Below are positions 1 to 9,068 of a DNA stretch of 64,000 nucleotides, in pieces. The DNA lies in the NCBI GenBank assembly GCA_026709505.1, contig JAPOSW010000072.1:1-64000 (forward strand), given 5' to 3'. Source of the DNA: Gammaproteobacteria bacterium. Lineage in GTDB: Bacteria; Pseudomonadota; Gammaproteobacteria; Arenicellales; Poriferihabitantaceae. A program made the position numbers and the translations under genes. Positions within the stretch are counted from its first letter, which is position 1, and the number at the start of each line of letters is the position of its first letter. The notes under the pieces are model-generated. The model was not told where the DNA came from. It did no database searches and saw nothing but the letters and a program-made list of their open reading frames with translations.

Positions 1-602
1 CTTGGCTGCCGTTGATGACTGGCAGCCAAGGATTTATGCGGGTGAAAAACAGTGATTGCTGGTATTGGTTTTGGTGGCAGTACAGGGACATCTCGGCCGA
101 AAAACTGTTGTGCCAAATAACGGTACAGTTGTTGTGCATTATCGGCACCTCCTTCGCGCAGGAACCGCCAACACTGGCGGCATACATCCATCGATACTGT
201 ACTTTTGTGCAAAAGATTCAGGTCTTCAGTATTATCACCTGAAAACATGAGTAAAGCGATTCCGCTACTGCGACACAATTCGACAACACGCTCTGTACCA
301 TAGGGCCAGTAACTTTCTCCCCCCAGATGATCAATAACGATCACTTGGGCATGTTGCAGTACTTGATCAATATACAGGTCGATGGAGGCGTGCTGTCGAA
401 GGTACAAGTAATTGGCTAAGCGCACTTCGGGATAGTTCTTTAAAATGGAGTCACCACTTACCAGCGGATGCTGTGCAGCAAGCAGGGCTAGGGTGGTGTC
501 AGCCGCACTGAGAATGACCAACTCGGCGGGGGTCTGGTCCAGACGCATGATGACCGAGTCATCATCGACAAAACCACCTGGTTGTGCGGCTAACATGTGC
601 AT
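1..602 (-). CDS. cobN: Cobaltochelatase subunit CobN, N-terminal part (runs off window)
   Basis: The minus strand is open from an ATG at 602 to the window edge, giving about 200 residues. The beginning, MHMLAAQPGGFVDDD, followed by an LSAADTTLALLAAQHP stretch and later LGGESYWPYG, is the typical start of CobN. CobN is the large subunit of the aerobic, ATP-dependent cobaltochelatase that inserts cobalt into hydrogenobyrinate a,c-diamide together with CobS and CobT. Its start lies 10 bases after the cobW stop, the usual cobW-cobN order, so the two are probably co-transcribed. The catalytic C-terminal part lies outside the window. Identification rests on remembered family sequence; confidence is high. 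Confidence 0.88.
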   Translation of the reverse strand, partial: MHMLAAQPGGFVDDDSVIMRLDQTPAELVILSAADTTLALLAAQHPLVSGDSILKNYPEVRLANYLYLRQHASIDLYIDQVLQHAQVIVIDHLGGESYWPYGTERVVELCRSSGIALLMFSGDNTEDLNLLHKSTVSMDVCRQCWRFLREGGADNAQQLYRYLAQQFFGRDVPVLPPKPIPAITVFHPHKSLAASHQRQP

Positions 603-612
603 CTTCTAATTC

Positions 613-1698
613 TCAAACATTCAGCTCAGTTTCTATCCATTTCTGTATTTCGTGTGAATTTAGGTCCTTGCCAATCATCACCAGACGAGTATAGGGAGTC
701 AAACCAGTTGGCCAGCGGCAGTCAAAATAACTGTCAAAACGAGTACCAACGCCATGCACCACTAAACGCATGAGCTTGTCCGGTAAGGCAACGAAGCCCT
801 TGATACGGTACAAGGTCTTCTCTTTAACCAGCTGTTCCAGAGCCGCAAATAGGGGTGCTTTCTCTACTGCTGCCAGTTCGATCACAATCGTATCGAACTG
901 GTCATGAGCATGATCCTCATGGTGATCGTGATCATCATGTCCATGTACCTGATCATGATGACTTGTGCGCAGATGAATATTCTCCTCGGACGCACTGTAA
1001 AGCCCCAACAGCAAATTCATATCAATACCGTCTCTAGTACTCTGGATGATTTTTACCTGATCCGGCAGTTGCTTTTTAACTATGCTGGTAACTTTGGCGG
1101 TCACTACTTCATCAACCAGATCGGTTTTGCTAAGTATGACCAAGTCGGCAGCACCGAGCTGATCTTCAAATAATTCATGTAATGACGATTGGTGGTCCAG
1201 GTAGTCATCAGCAAGTCGTTGCTCCTGCACGGCTTCGGGATTGGCAGCAAATCGCTCCTCTGCTACCGCTGGCGTGTCAACCATGCATATCACTGCATCC
1301 ACCGTACAGGCATTTCTAATTTCCGGCCAGCGAAAAGCCTGAACCAATGGTCTAGGTAGCGCCAACCCAGAGGTTTCAATCAGTATATGGTCAACCTCAT
1401 CGCGGCGCTCGATTAGTTTTTGCATCAGGGGGTAAAACTCTTCCTGTACAGTGCAGCAAAGACAACCATTGTTTAACTCATATAGATTCCCGGTTTCACC
1501 ACTCCCCTGTTCACAACCAAGTCCACAATCCTTGAGAATCTCGCCATCAATACCGAGTTCGCCGAACTCGTTAACAATGACAGCAAAGCGTATGCCTGCG
1601 GTATTTTTAAGAAGATTTCTCAATAATGTCGTCTTGCCGCTACCCAGAAAACCGGTTATAACTGTTACAGAAATTTTGCGATGGAACTTAGTACTCAT
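613..1698 (-). CDS. cobW: CobW-type COG0523 GTPase, metal chaperone for cobalamin synthesis
   Basis: A 361-residue protein with the P-loop GFLGSGKTT at residues 16-24, the COG0523 metal-binding motif GCLCC near residue 78, and a strongly histidine/aspartate-rich stretch around residues 246-266. The C-terminal CobW_C domain follows. CobW is a GTP-dependent metallochaperone thought to deliver cobalt to the CobNST chelatase. The gene lies directly before cobN and after the BtuFCD genes, which supports a role in cobalamin synthesis over zinc homeostasis. The 337 bases upstream suggest that cobW may have its own promoter. High confidence in family, good confidence in role. Confidence 0.92.
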   Translation of the reverse strand: MSTKFHRKISVTVITGFLGSGKTTLLRNLLKNTAGIRFAVIVNEFGELGIDGEILKDCGLGCEQGSGETGNLYELNNGCLCCTVQEEFYPLMQKLIERRDEVDHILIETSGLALPRPLVQAFRWPEIRNACTVDAVICMVDTPAVAEERFAANPEAVQEQRLADDYLDHQSSLHELFEDQLGAADLVILSKTDLVDEVVTAKVTSIVKKQLPDQVKIIQSTRDGIDMNLLLGLYSASEENIHLRTSHHDQVHGHDDHDHHEDHAHDQFDTIVIELAAVEKAPLFAALEQLVKEKTLYRIKGFVALPDKLMRLVVHGVGTRFDSYFDCRWPTGLTPYTRLVMIGKDLNSHEIQKWIETELNV

Positions 1699-2035
1699 AT
1701 TCAGGCACCCTTGGAAATAGTTTCGAAATACCAGGTCGAAAGGCGGGAGATTTGTTCACTCTTGAAAAGTATCTCCCCAGCTCGGTTTGCGCCTTGCACT
1801 GTTATACAACGCGACAGAATATGACCCATCCAATCCAGCAGCCATACTCTTGGCCTATTTCAGACATTGGAGAGACATGGACTTGGAGGGTCCTGATGTC
1901 CAAACTACGTAATTCCCGTTAACCCAAACCAATGCCGACTATGCCAGTTTAGGGGCTGACAAAGTCGACACCCCAGATAAGAGAAATTGGATTTATGGGC
2001 ACTATCTCTAACGATTTCATGAGCAGTCATGACCA
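1699..2035. other. Intergenic stretch between btuD and cobW, no gene recognised
   Basis: 337 bases with no ORF that resembles a protein family. I looked on both strands for a cobalamin riboswitch B12-box and did not see one. A short open stretch on the plus strand near 1922-2010 has coding-like composition but no start codon. The region probably holds the promoter and leader of cobW-cobN. Confidence 0.4.
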
Positions 2036-2854
2036 TCATCGATATTTCTCCTCATTGGAAGATCCCTCATTGCAGCAGGACCAAGGCAATATATATGATT
2101 GCTGCTGGTGCTCGCCGACCATGGCTTGCACTTGATAAACTTGTTGCAAATTAGCTGGAGTGAGGACTTGTCGCGGCATACCGCTGGCAACCGTGCGGCC
2201 CTTGTCCAGCAGCATCAGCCGGTCGCAGAAACGACTAGCCAAAGTAAGATCGTGCAACACAACGATACCTGCTCTACCATCACGACACAATTGACGAAAC
2301 AATTCCATAACCTGCAACTGGTGGAAGGGATCAAGTACAGAAACCGGCTCGTCGGCAAGCAACAAGGGTGTCTGGACCGCTAGGGCCCGCGCCAAGCGTA
2401 CACGGGCGAACTCTCCACCGGATAGTTCCGATACAGGTCGATCATCCAGACTACTTAGGCCAACCTGTTCAATAGCCATTTTAACCGCTTTCGAATCATA
2501 ATTTCGATGTCCATTCCGATACCAGGCCAAACGATGAGGCAGACGGCCTAGTGCGACATAGTCTCGCACTGCGATTGGCCAGCCGGTCTGAACAGACTGT
2601 TCCAGATAGGCTATCAATCTAGCTCGCTCGATAGCAGGGACCTGCTGCAATGACCTCCCCATACAACGTATCTCACCCCGATAAGGTAATAATTGGGCCA
2701 AGGCTTTCATAAATGTACTTTTTCCAGCACCATTTGGGCCCAGCAAACCCAGCAATTCCCCTTTGTGTAAACATAGCGATATGCCTCCGAGTATTCTGCG
2801 CTTTTGCTGCTCTACAAAGACGTTGTCCGCGCTTAACACAGGGGTCGCACTCAT
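2036..2854 (-). CDS. btuD: Cobalamin/iron-siderophore ABC transporter ATPase (BtuD type)
   Basis: A 272-residue ABC ATPase. Walker A is GPNGAGKST, the signature is LSGGEFARV and Walker B is LLLADEP, in the order expected for the FecE/BtuD family. The start MSATPVL at 2854 is chosen over a longer frame because its ATG overlaps the stop of the upstream permease gene (ATGA at 2851-2854), which indicates translational coupling. It energises the BtuC permease from the cytoplasmic side. FecCDE-type siderophore uptake uses the same fold; the surrounding cobO, cobW and cobN genes make a corrinoid substrate the best reading. Confidence 0.88.
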   Translation of the reverse strand: MSATPVLSADNVFVEQQKRRILGGISLCLHKGELLGLLGPNGAGKSTFMKALAQLLPYRGEIRCMGRSLQQVPAIERARLIAYLEQSVQTGWPIAVRDYVALGRLPHRLAWYRNGHRNYDSKAVKMAIEQVGLSSLDDRPVSELSGGEFARVRLARALAVQTPLLLADEPVSVLDPFHQLQVMELFRQLCRDGRAGIVVLHDLTLASRFCDRLMLLDKGRTVASGMPRQVLTPANLQQVYQVQAMVGEHQQQSYILPWSCCNEGSSNEEKYR

Positions 2855-3873
2855 GCCAACCTCCACTTCTGTTGTAATACCAGGATGAGAAAGAACGGTG
2901 CACCAATCAGCGCAGTAACCACACCAAGCATAATTTCCTGCGTACTGCTTAATAAACGCAGAGCAATATCGGCAAGTAACAATAGTGCTGCACCGCCCAA
3001 TGCACTGCTTAGCAACAAGCGGGATGGATGGTAATCTACCCAGCGACGCAACAAGTGAGGCACGACCAGCCCCACAAAACCAATTGTTCCAGTCACTGCG
3101 ACACAAGCACCAACGGATAGAGCAGTACCGACTATGATTTGCCGCTGTAACTTCGGTAGATTCACACCCAGACTCTGCGCCTCGGCCTCGCCCAAGGTTA
3201 ACGCATCTAGCTTAGCACCACAACTCATCAGCAATACAAGACCGGTCAGCACAAAGGGAAAACACAGTTGAATGTCGTTGAAGCTGCGATAATTTAGCGA
3301 TCCCAAAAGCCACAGCACCATATCCTGTACATCGGCCGGACTGGGTGCCAGGTTTAGTGCCAGCGAAGTGAGTGCAGCAGCCAAAGACGATAACGCGATG
3401 CCGCTAAGGATCAACGTCAGGCTACCGGCATGGTGACGTCCAATCCAGCAAAGCAAAAGGGTCGCAAGTGTAGCACCGGCCATGGCCATAGTCGGCAACA
3501 ACCACATACTCAACGTACTGAGCCCGAAGTAAAGGCAAATTACCGCACCGAGTCCTGCGCATGAAGAAACGCCAATTAAACCGGGTTCGGCAAGCGGATT
3601 ACGAAGCAATCCCTGTAATGCAGCCCCAGAAATTCCTAGTGAGGCACCCACTAGCATCGCTAACAGCAATCGCGGCAAACGCAACTCAATCAGGATCAAG
3701 TTATGACGCAATGTCTGGCTGGTCTCTTGGCTATTCACCAAGGCGTTGATCATGTCACTGACAGATATCGATACGGGTCCGATACGCAGAGAGACCATCG
3801 CCAGCAACAGTAACAAGATGACCAACCCATAATTCAACAGGGGATAACGTCGATACACTGTCTGTCCTTTCAC
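2851..3873 (-). CDS. btuC: Cobalamin-type ABC transporter permease (BtuC/FecCD family)
   Basis: A 340-residue, very hydrophobic protein of the FecCD family, with about ten membrane segments and the conserved region GLLRNPLAEPGLIGVSSCAG typical of BtuC. I place the start at the GTG at 3873, because it overlaps the stop of the binding-protein gene by GTGA and gives the usual length of 330-340 residues; the longer open frame adds 28 unlikely residues. It forms the membrane channel of the B12 importer with the neighbouring ATPase and binding protein. High confidence for family, good for substrate by context. Confidence 0.88.
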   Translation of the reverse strand: MKGQTVYRRYPLLNYGLVILLLLLAMVSLRIGPVSISVSDMINALVNSQETSQTLRHNLILIELRLPRLLLAMLVGASLGISGAALQGLLRNPLAEPGLIGVSSCAGLGAVICLYFGLSTLSMWLLPTMAMAGATLATLLLCWIGRHHAGSLTLILSGIALSSLAAALTSLALNLAPSPADVQDMVLWLLGSLNYRSFNDIQLCFPFVLTGLVLLMSCGAKLDALTLGEAEAQSLGVNLPKLQRQIIVGTALSVGACVAVTGTIGFVGLVVPHLLRRWVDYHPSRLLLSSALGGAALLLLADIALRLLSSTQEIMLGVVTALIGAPFFLILVLQQKWRLA

Positions 3874-4742
3874 TGACCCTGTCCATTTGCCAAACCCATC
3901 ACAGCCATTTGTTCGACAAGATATTCTGCAACATGGATAATCTGCCAGTCGGCGCAATAACCTGTGTCAGCAGGTAATAATAGAGTCGGGTACTCATCCA
4001 GCAATTGTTGTAGCAACGGATGACGAGACAGCCTGCTGTTGCTATGCGAATTATCACGAACATGACCACTAAGAAGAAAATAATCTGGTGGATGCATAAC
4101 GATGTTTTCCAACGATAGTTGGCCCCAGCCCTTCAGCCCCAGTGTAGATGCATGGTTTCGAAAACCCAACGCCTCAATGATCATATCGATATACGTACCC
4201 GCCCCGCTACTGCCACCATTGGGTCTCAGATATAGAAGGCTCTTCTTGGGTTTGCCTGACATGCTCTCTAATTCCCGCAACGCTTGGAGACGACGCTGCA
4301 CTTCCAATACCAAAGTGCGACCATGTTCCGAACGTCCGACCAGATCGGCAAACCACTGGGTATTAACGAAAATTTCCTGCCAACTGTTGGAAAGAGGAAC
4401 CACGATCACGCGAATATCTAACAGGTCGAACTGTTGTTGCTGGGGATGGTTTTGCCAACGTCGTGAAGCCAACACAATATTCGGTTTAAGCTGGATAATC
4501 TCTTCGCTTGTAGCGCGATTAGCAGGGTAAGCTTTTGCACTTGCAGCATAGCGAGACCGCTTAGGATCATGACTTTTGTAACTAAGCGAGAGAATCTGTT
4601 CAGGTACTGCCAAGCTTAGTACCAGTTGGTCGGCACAAAGGTGAGTCGAGACGATGCTCGGCAACATGTCAGTCTGCCCTGCAGCGGCAGCTGCACTTAG
4701 AAGACAGCAGAGCAAACTGATTCGCAAGTTACCCCTCAGCAT
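3870..4742 (-). CDS. btuF: Periplasmic cobalamin-binding protein (BtuF type)
   Basis: A 290-residue protein beginning with a signal peptide (MLRGNLRISLLCCLLSAAAA, cleavage likely near residue 22) and continuing as a class III periplasmic binding protein (HLCADQLVLSLA ... EEIIQLKPNIVLA). These proteins bind corrinoids or siderophores and hand them to a BtuCD-type permease. The gene starts on the last base of the cobO stop (TAATG) and overlaps btuC by four bases, so cobO-btuF-btuC-btuD read as one transcription unit. Substrate is inferred from neighbours. Confidence 0.86.
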   Translation of the reverse strand: MLRGNLRISLLCCLLSAAAAAGQTDMLPSIVSTHLCADQLVLSLAVPEQILSLSYKSHDPKRSRYAASAKAYPANRATSEEIIQLKPNIVLASRRWQNHPQQQQFDLLDIRVIVVPLSNSWQEIFVNTQWFADLVGRSEHGRTLVLEVQRRLQALRELESMSGKPKKSLLYLRPNGGSSGAGTYIDMIIEALGFRNHASTLGLKGWGQLSLENIVMHPPDYFLLSGHVRDNSHSNSRLSRHPLLQQLLDEYPTLLLPADTGYCADWQIIHVAEYLVEQMAVMGLANGQGQ

Positions 4743-5341
4743 TAGAAATCTATGCCGGCCTGGGCTTTCACGCCGTCTTGAAATGCGTGTTTAACAGCAG
4801 CTATCTCGCTAACGGTATCGGCAACTGAAATCAGTTCCGGTTTCGCTCCACGGCCAGTGATAATCACATTCTGTCTTGGTGCACGCTGAAGGATCGCTTG
4901 GATCACATCGGCTATATCCAAGTACTCGTAGGTAAGCATGTAGGTTAGTTCGTCCAGAACTAATAATTGGATTTCTGGGTCTGCTAGCATGCGTCTGGCC
5001 TGAATCCAAGCCTCTTCTGCAGCGGATTTATCCTTTTCCCAGTCCTGAGTGTCCCAGGTAAAGCCGGTGGCCATAGCATGATAGTCGAGCTGTGGATGCT
5101 GTTGCGTCAGATAGATGACTTCTCCAGTTGCCTGAGTGCCCTTGATAAATTGGATTATGCCAACGCGCATTCCATGCCCCAGAGCACGAAATGCGGTACC
5201 AAAAGCTGAAGTAGATTTGCCCTTGCCGTTACCGGTAATCAAAATCAAAACCCCGCGTTCCTGCTGTGCGCGAGCAATCTGCTCATCCACAATCAACTTC
5301 TTACGCTGCATGGCGGCATTGTGTTTATCCTTATATTCCAT
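4742..5341 (-). CDS. cobO: Cob(I)yrinic acid a,c-diamide adenosyltransferase (CobO/BtuR)
   Basis: A 199-residue member of the CobA/CobO/BtuR family, with the altered P-loop GNGKGKST near residue 38 and the conserved LLVLDEL and IITGRGA segments. It transfers the adenosyl group from ATP to the cobalt of corrinoids, for both de novo synthesis and salvage. It is first in the run cobO-btuF-btuC-btuD. Only about 39 bases separate its ATG from the end of an IS30 relic, and I see no good Shine-Dalgarno or B12 riboswitch there, so its natural leader may have been lost. High confidence. Confidence 0.93.
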   Translation of the reverse strand: MEYKDKHNAAMQRKKLIVDEQIARAQQERGVLILITGNGKGKSTSAFGTAFRALGHGMRVGIIQFIKGTQATGEVIYLTQQHPQLDYHAMATGFTWDTQDWEKDKSAAEEAWIQARRMLADPEIQLLVLDELTYMLTYEYLDIADVIQAILQRAPRQNVIITGRGAKPELISVADTVSEIAAVKHAFQDGVKAQAGIDF

Positions 5342-5379
5342 CGGTACGGCCCAACACGAGCATGTTCAACTTACCCCCC

Positions 5380-5401
5380 ATTCCACTCTGAAGTGCAACA
5401 C
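5380..5401 (+). repeat. Probable IS30 left terminal repeat, copy 1
   Basis: 22 bases containing TTCCACTCTGAAGTGCAACA. The same 22 bases occur once more at 27608-27629 in the same orientation. Its position just outside the transposase start and its length fit a terminal inverted repeat of an IS30-family element. Confidence 0.65.
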
Positions 5402-5478
5402 CCTAGGGATCGGTGGCGTGCTGCAAACGGCCAACAGGCGGATGGCAATCTCCATACTATCAACCACGGAGAACTGTC

Positions 5479-5817
5479 ATGCCCAAAAGCTGCCGCCAGC
5501 TGGCCTGCGATGAACGATGCCAGATCAAGGCCCTGATGTCCAGAGACATCTCGATGCGGGAGATTGCCCGATGCCTGGGCCGGACTCCTGCCACGATCAG
5601 CCGCGAGATCGCCCGCAACCGGGGAGGCCGCGGCTATCATCACCGGAAGGCCCAAGACAAGTCCTGTGCCCACCGCCGCGAGGCGTCGAGCGTTCCCCAC
5701 AAGCTGACCGTCGAGCTGTGGCAGCGCATCCAGAACCTGCTGAAGGAAGGCTGGAGTCCAGAGCAGACCGAGGGCCGCCTAAGGTGCCTGGGCGAGGAGA
5801 CGGTGGGCAGGGAGTAG
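5479..5817 (+). pseudogene. IS30-family transposase, broken
   Basis: 112 residues are open from the ATG at 5479: MPKSCRQLACDERCQIKAL, then MSREIARCLGRTPATISREI, the N-terminal helix-turn-helix of IS30 transposases. The frame ends at TAG 5815-5817, where the family continues; directly after it the same frame reads ICRQVQADRKAGGELYQ, the expected next segment, so TAG probably replaces a Trp codon. Further on, GRVDIAERPAVAEQKSRIG appears in another frame near 5900-5955, showing a frameshift. The catalytic DDE core is lost. It cannot be functional. Confidence 0.85.
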
Positions 5818-6012
5818 ATCTGCCGTCAGGTGCAGGCAGATCGCAAGGCGGGCGGCGAGCTGTACCAGCCGAACTGGCAGGACGGGGCCACATTCCGGGT
5901 CGGGTGGACATTGCCGAGCGTCCGGCGGTGGCGGAGCAGAAGAGCCGCATCGGTGCGAGGCACCGGGGGGGGGGGGCTGCTGTCCTCGGTGGAGCGGGCC
6001 TTCTGGTACACG

Positions 6013-6151
6013 ATTCGGGAACTTCTCCACGCGCCTTTCTCCATGCTTCCAGTTCTATCGCATCATAATCTGGCGGTTCTGGGCATTTAGCTGACATGGT
6101 GAATAATGCTTCTAGCCAACCTCCAGTCGCATCTTCTGCGATATTTCCCAT
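6013..6151 (-). pseudogene. Truncated 5' end of a gene following the methyltransferase
   Basis: On the minus strand a frame overlaps the end of the methyltransferase gene and reads MSAKCPEPPDYDAIELEAWR and about ten further residues from an internal ATG at 6097 (or from 6151) before running into reverse-strand IS30 sequence near 6013. The residues look like real protein. In a restriction-modification locus this position would suit a partner endonuclease, but too little is left to identify it; that is inference. Confidence 0.4.
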
Positions 6152-7025
6152 CCTTGCGAATTCCCTTGTAGCAGGTCATGAGCACATCATGGGTCTTATT
6201 CCTGAAATTATCCAAAAACCTGTTCCATTCACGGATCCTGACTTTTCCGTCAACGGAAATCTTCGTAATGTGTCGTCCGGTTGATTTGACCTTGTAGTCA
6301 GACAACTCGCCAACATCACAAAACCTGATTGACGCTTCTTCTGTATTGTCCAGAGCAATCAGTCCGACATTTCCATATGGATCGTTAAACCTGATCGTTG
6401 CCCCGGCAATATCGGGCTCAGGTTTCATTCCCTGTAGTTTTGACAAACGGCCGATCTTTTCTGTGCCCGACCATACTTCAACATCAGAAACGGGCTCTGG
6501 CACAAAAAGGGCAAGACCAACGGGATGTCCAGTATCGCTGAACATCTTGGCAGTTAAGGAAATGAAGGAATGAAGGCGGTCTTGAAACAGTCTCGCCGTA
6601 ATGAATGATTCTGGAATAAGCGCAGCCACATAAGGACAATGATCCAGGCATTTAGCAAGAGCAAACTTGTAAAGATCATCATAATCGCAATCAGGAAAGG
6701 GCAAGTTCCTTACTGTTGCACTGTTCTTTGCAAGCCAGGGAGGGTTGGTAATGCAAACCTCATAACCAGATGGAAAATTATCCAGGCTATCGTGCAAAAT
6801 CACATTTTCATCAGCAGGGAATATGTCAAATGATGCGTAACGATTGCACAGCCCCATGCCAGCAAGCTTCTTGATAAGACTGTTGCTTCCCGCAAAGGGT
6901 TCAAGGATTTGCTGTTCCGGCAGGTCGGCAAGCCTTGCCCATTCTCTGAATGGACGGCAACTGAACGGGTTGCCCTGAGTGTAATACTGACCGCTTGACC
7001 GCTTGGAATCGATTATAGTCACCAC
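6087..7025 (-). CDS. N6-adenine DNA methyltransferase, probably of a restriction-modification system
   Basis: A 312-residue protein with a GTG start. Motif I appears as LEPFAGSNSLIKKL near residues 41-54 and motif IV as TNPPW near residue 94, the signature of N6-adenine (or N4-cytosine) DNA methyltransferases; NPPW favours adenine. The early FSCRPFREWA segment and FxGxN order resemble orphan or type II enzymes. No intact restriction endonuclease lies next to it; a truncated ORF follows it and is cut by an IS30 relic. The gene sits between two IS relics inside the cob cluster, so it was probably acquired. It may now be an orphan methyltransferase. The recognition site cannot be read from the sequence. 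Confidence 0.85.
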   Translation of the reverse strand: MVTIIDSKRSSGQYYTQGNPFSCRPFREWARLADLPEQQILEPFAGSNSLIKKLAGMGLCNRYASFDIFPADENVILHDSLDNFPSGYEVCITNPPWLAKNSATVRNLPFPDCDYDDLYKFALAKCLDHCPYVAALIPESFITARLFQDRLHSFISLTAKMFSDTGHPVGLALFVPEPVSDVEVWSGTEKIGRLSKLQGMKPEPDIAGATIRFNDPYGNVGLIALDNTEEASIRFCDVGELSDYKVKSTGRHITKISVDGKVRIREWNRFLDNFRNKTHDVLMTCYKGIRKDGKYRRRCDWRLARSIIHHVS

Positions 7026-7036
7026 GATCTTGAATA

Positions 7037-7243
7037 CTATGATCTCACTTCCCGTATAACAGGCTTCAGATCCAGGCCTGACTCCACCTTGAACTTGAGC
7101 ATCAGGCTTTCCGGGGTAGACACTGACGCTTGTTTGAAGCGCTTGCTGTCAACAGGCATTGGAGACAACGCTCCGACCACTCTATCCATTTTCCGTTTCA
7201 TGAACGTCTCGGATGGTAATGGCAATAGTGAATTCTTTGTCAA
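7037..7243 (-). CDS. Small hypothetical protein between IS1595 relic and methyltransferase
   Basis: 68 residues from an ATG that overlaps the stop of the IS1595-like fragment (ATGA at 7240-7243). It is basic and contains no motif I recognise. It could be a passenger ORF of the IS1595 element or a small gene of the methyltransferase locus, which starts 11 bases further on. Low confidence that it is expressed. Confidence 0.35.
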   Translation of the reverse strand: MTKNSLLPLPSETFMKRKMDRVVGALSPMPVDSKRFKQASVSTPESLMLKFKVESGLDLKPVIREVRS

Positions 7244-7467
7244 TCAGTTATTTGTCGAAAGCAATCTTGTGACCAGCCATTTTTCTGAAAAGAACATAGT
7301 GTGTCCAATGTATCTTTCCTGAAGTTCTCTGCATTCCGTCTGAATGCAGACTCATTGGCATATTTCTGGCAATGCTTACTGTTCCAGTTGTGATACACGC
7401 CATTATAACCCCTTTTCAGTTTTCCCAAGCGCCCGCTCTCAACCCCGCGACCCCATGCCGCTTGCAA
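7240..7467 (-). pseudogene. IS1595-family transposase, C-terminal fragment
   Basis: The 75-residue frame contains LGKLKRGYNGVYHNWNSKH and CQKYANESAFRRN, which match the C-terminal part of IS1595 (ISPna2-type) transposases, where LKRGY-GTYHH--KHL-RY-NEF-GR-N is conserved. The zinc-binding N-terminus and most of the DDE domain are missing; upstream the fragment abuts the end of cobQ. It is an inactive relic. Confidence 0.7.
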
Positions 7468-7526
7468 ATCTACCTTTTAGTCAATTGCACAGATCTCCAT
7501 GGCATAGGATGCCCCAGCAACTCGAG

Positions 7527-8981
7527 TCAATGCGCCAGATCAAACAAGCCATCAACATCAAGGTGACATTGCATATGATCAGCCAGGTCATCCAGCACAT
7601 TTTCCACTGATGCGTCATAGCCAAAACCCGATCCCTGCGTCCCGCATTCTTCCAGAAACCGGGTTCTGAATTTGTCATCCGTAAACATGCCGTGCAAATA
7701 CAGCCCGGTAATCAGGCCATCTTCACTTATCGCGCCTTCTGCCCTGCCATCAACAAAGGCATAGGGTCGGCTGCAATCCTCTCCCGTTGTAGTGCCCATG
7801 TGAATCTCATATCCGTCAAAGTTATGCCCCGACTTCGCGTGAACTGCCTTGACTTGCGTCAACTGCTTGTTTTCGCTGAGCGTCGTCCCGACATTGAGTA
7901 ATCCCAATCCCTGTGTTTTCCCGGGTTTACCTTCTAAACCCTTGGGGTCCGATACAGTTCGACCCAGCATTTGGTATCCGCCGCATATCCCCAGAATTCG
8001 TCCACCGCGGCGTTTATGGGCATATAGATCAATATCCCATCCCTGCTGGCGCAAGAAATCAAGATCACCACGTGTCGATTTGCTGCCCGGTATTATGACT
8101 AAATCGGCATCTCCCGGTATTGGGCGCCCTGGATGCAGGATCGTTAAACGAACTGAAGGCTCCTGCGATAAAGGATCAAGGTCATCAATATTGGCAACTC
8201 GTGACAATTGCAGACATACTACATGAATTGTCCCATCTGAGATGGGGCGAGCAAGATCAGGCGCATCTTCAGCAGGTAATTTCCATGCATCCTTAAACCA
8301 GGGCAGTACTCCGAAGCCTGGCCAGCCAGTTTTCGCACTAATCAAAGCGTAACCATCATCAAAAAGTTGGGAATCTCCTCGGAACTTATTGATCAGAAAC
8401 CCTGAAACCATCTCGTGATCCCGGTAATCAAGCAATTCACAGGTACCCACGATCTGGGCGATCACTCCACCCCTGTCAATATCTCCAACCAGTACAACCG
8501 GCACTCCGGCCTTGGCCGCGAAACCCATGTTGGCAATATCGTTTTTCCGGAGGTTGACTTCTGCAGGACTGCCGGCTCCCTCGACCAGAATCAATTCATG
8601 CTGATGACGAAGACGTTGATAGCTCTCCAGAACAGATGCCAGCAGCTTTGCCTTGAGTGATGAATAGCTTGCCGCTCCTGTTGATGCAAGGCGCTTGCCC
8701 TGAACAATAACCTGAGCCATTTGATCGGTCTCGGGTTTTAGCAAAACCGGATTCATGTCAGTGTGCGAATCGAGCCCGGCTGCTCGAGCCTGCAATGCCT
8801 GGGCACGGCCAATTTCTCCGCCATCAACCGTTACAGCCGCATTGTTGGACATGTTTTGCGGCTTAAATGGCGCAACGTCTATTCCACGCTGGCGGGCTAA
8901 CCGACACAAGCCCGCTACCAGCATCGATTTCCCGACATGAGAACCAGTGCCCTGGATCATCAATGATGCAGCTTCCGGCAC
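7527..8981 (-). CDS. cobQ: Cobyric acid synthase (adenosylcobyrate amidase) CobQ
   Basis: A 484-residue protein with the N-terminal dethiobiotin-synthetase-like ATPase domain ([30 protein letters not shown]) and the C-terminal glutamine amidotransferase domain with the nucleophile motif [12 protein letters not shown] near residue 330. It amidates four side chains of adenosylcobyrinate diamide using glutamine and ATP. A GTG start at 8981 gives seven residues before the conserved MIQGTGS and fits the usual 480-510 length. It is separated from cobO by a 2-kb accessory insert and lies 87 bases after the hydratase gene on the same strand. High confidence. Confidence 0.95.
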   Translation of the reverse strand: MPEAASLMIQGTGSHVGKSMLVAGLCRLARQRGIDVAPFKPQNMSNNAAVTVDGGEIGRAQALQARAAGLDSHTDMNPVLLKPETDQMAQVIVQGKRLASTGAASYSSLKAKLLASVLESYQRLRHQHELILVEGAGSPAEVNLRKNDIANMGFAAKAGVPVVLVGDIDRGGVIAQIVGTCELLDYRDHEMVSGFLINKFRGDSQLFDDGYALISAKTGWPGFGVLPWFKDAWKLPAEDAPDLARPISDGTIHVVCLQLSRVANIDDLDPLSQEPSVRLTILHPGRPIPGDADLVIIPGSKSTRGDLDFLRQQGWDIDLYAHKRRGGRILGICGGYQMLGRTVSDPKGLEGKPGKTQGLGLLNVGTTLSENKQLTQVKAVHAKSGHNFDGYEIHMGTTTGEDCSRPYAFVDGRAEGAISEDGLITGLYLHGMFTDDKFRTRFLEECGTQGSGFGYDASVENVLDDLADHMQCHLDVDGLFDLAH

Positions 8982-9068
8982 TCTCGCTTCAAGGGTAAAA
9001 TATGATTGAGACTTTTAAAATGCCGAAATACACCTGAACTAGACAAGCCTTACAGGACAAGGTTTCCT

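Larger units (their letters stand above)
5380..6015 (+). mobile_element. IS30-family element, decayed and truncated
   Basis: A terminal sequence at 5380-5401, shared exactly with 27608-27629, is followed 78 bases later by an IS30-type transposase frame. The transposase is broken by an in-frame TAG and at least one frameshift, similarity fades near 6000, and no matching right end is visible. Base composition is clearly more GC-rich than in the cob genes. The right boundary is approximate; a 12-base G run at 5965-5976 lies in the damaged part. Confidence 0.75.

Noticed and set aside
904-1173. Plus-strand frame rich in Met/Ile/Val opposite cobW
   Set aside because: Antisense reading of the His-rich part of cobW; no family resemblance.
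1699-2035. Possible cobalamin riboswitch before cobW
   Set aside because: No B12-box-like core or supporting stems could be found on either strand; same for the 39 bases before cobO.
5517-6151. Long GC-rich frames of 180-odd residues on both strands
   Set aside because: They are shadow frames of the IS30 relic; only one short part carries transposase similarity, in line with a frameshift.
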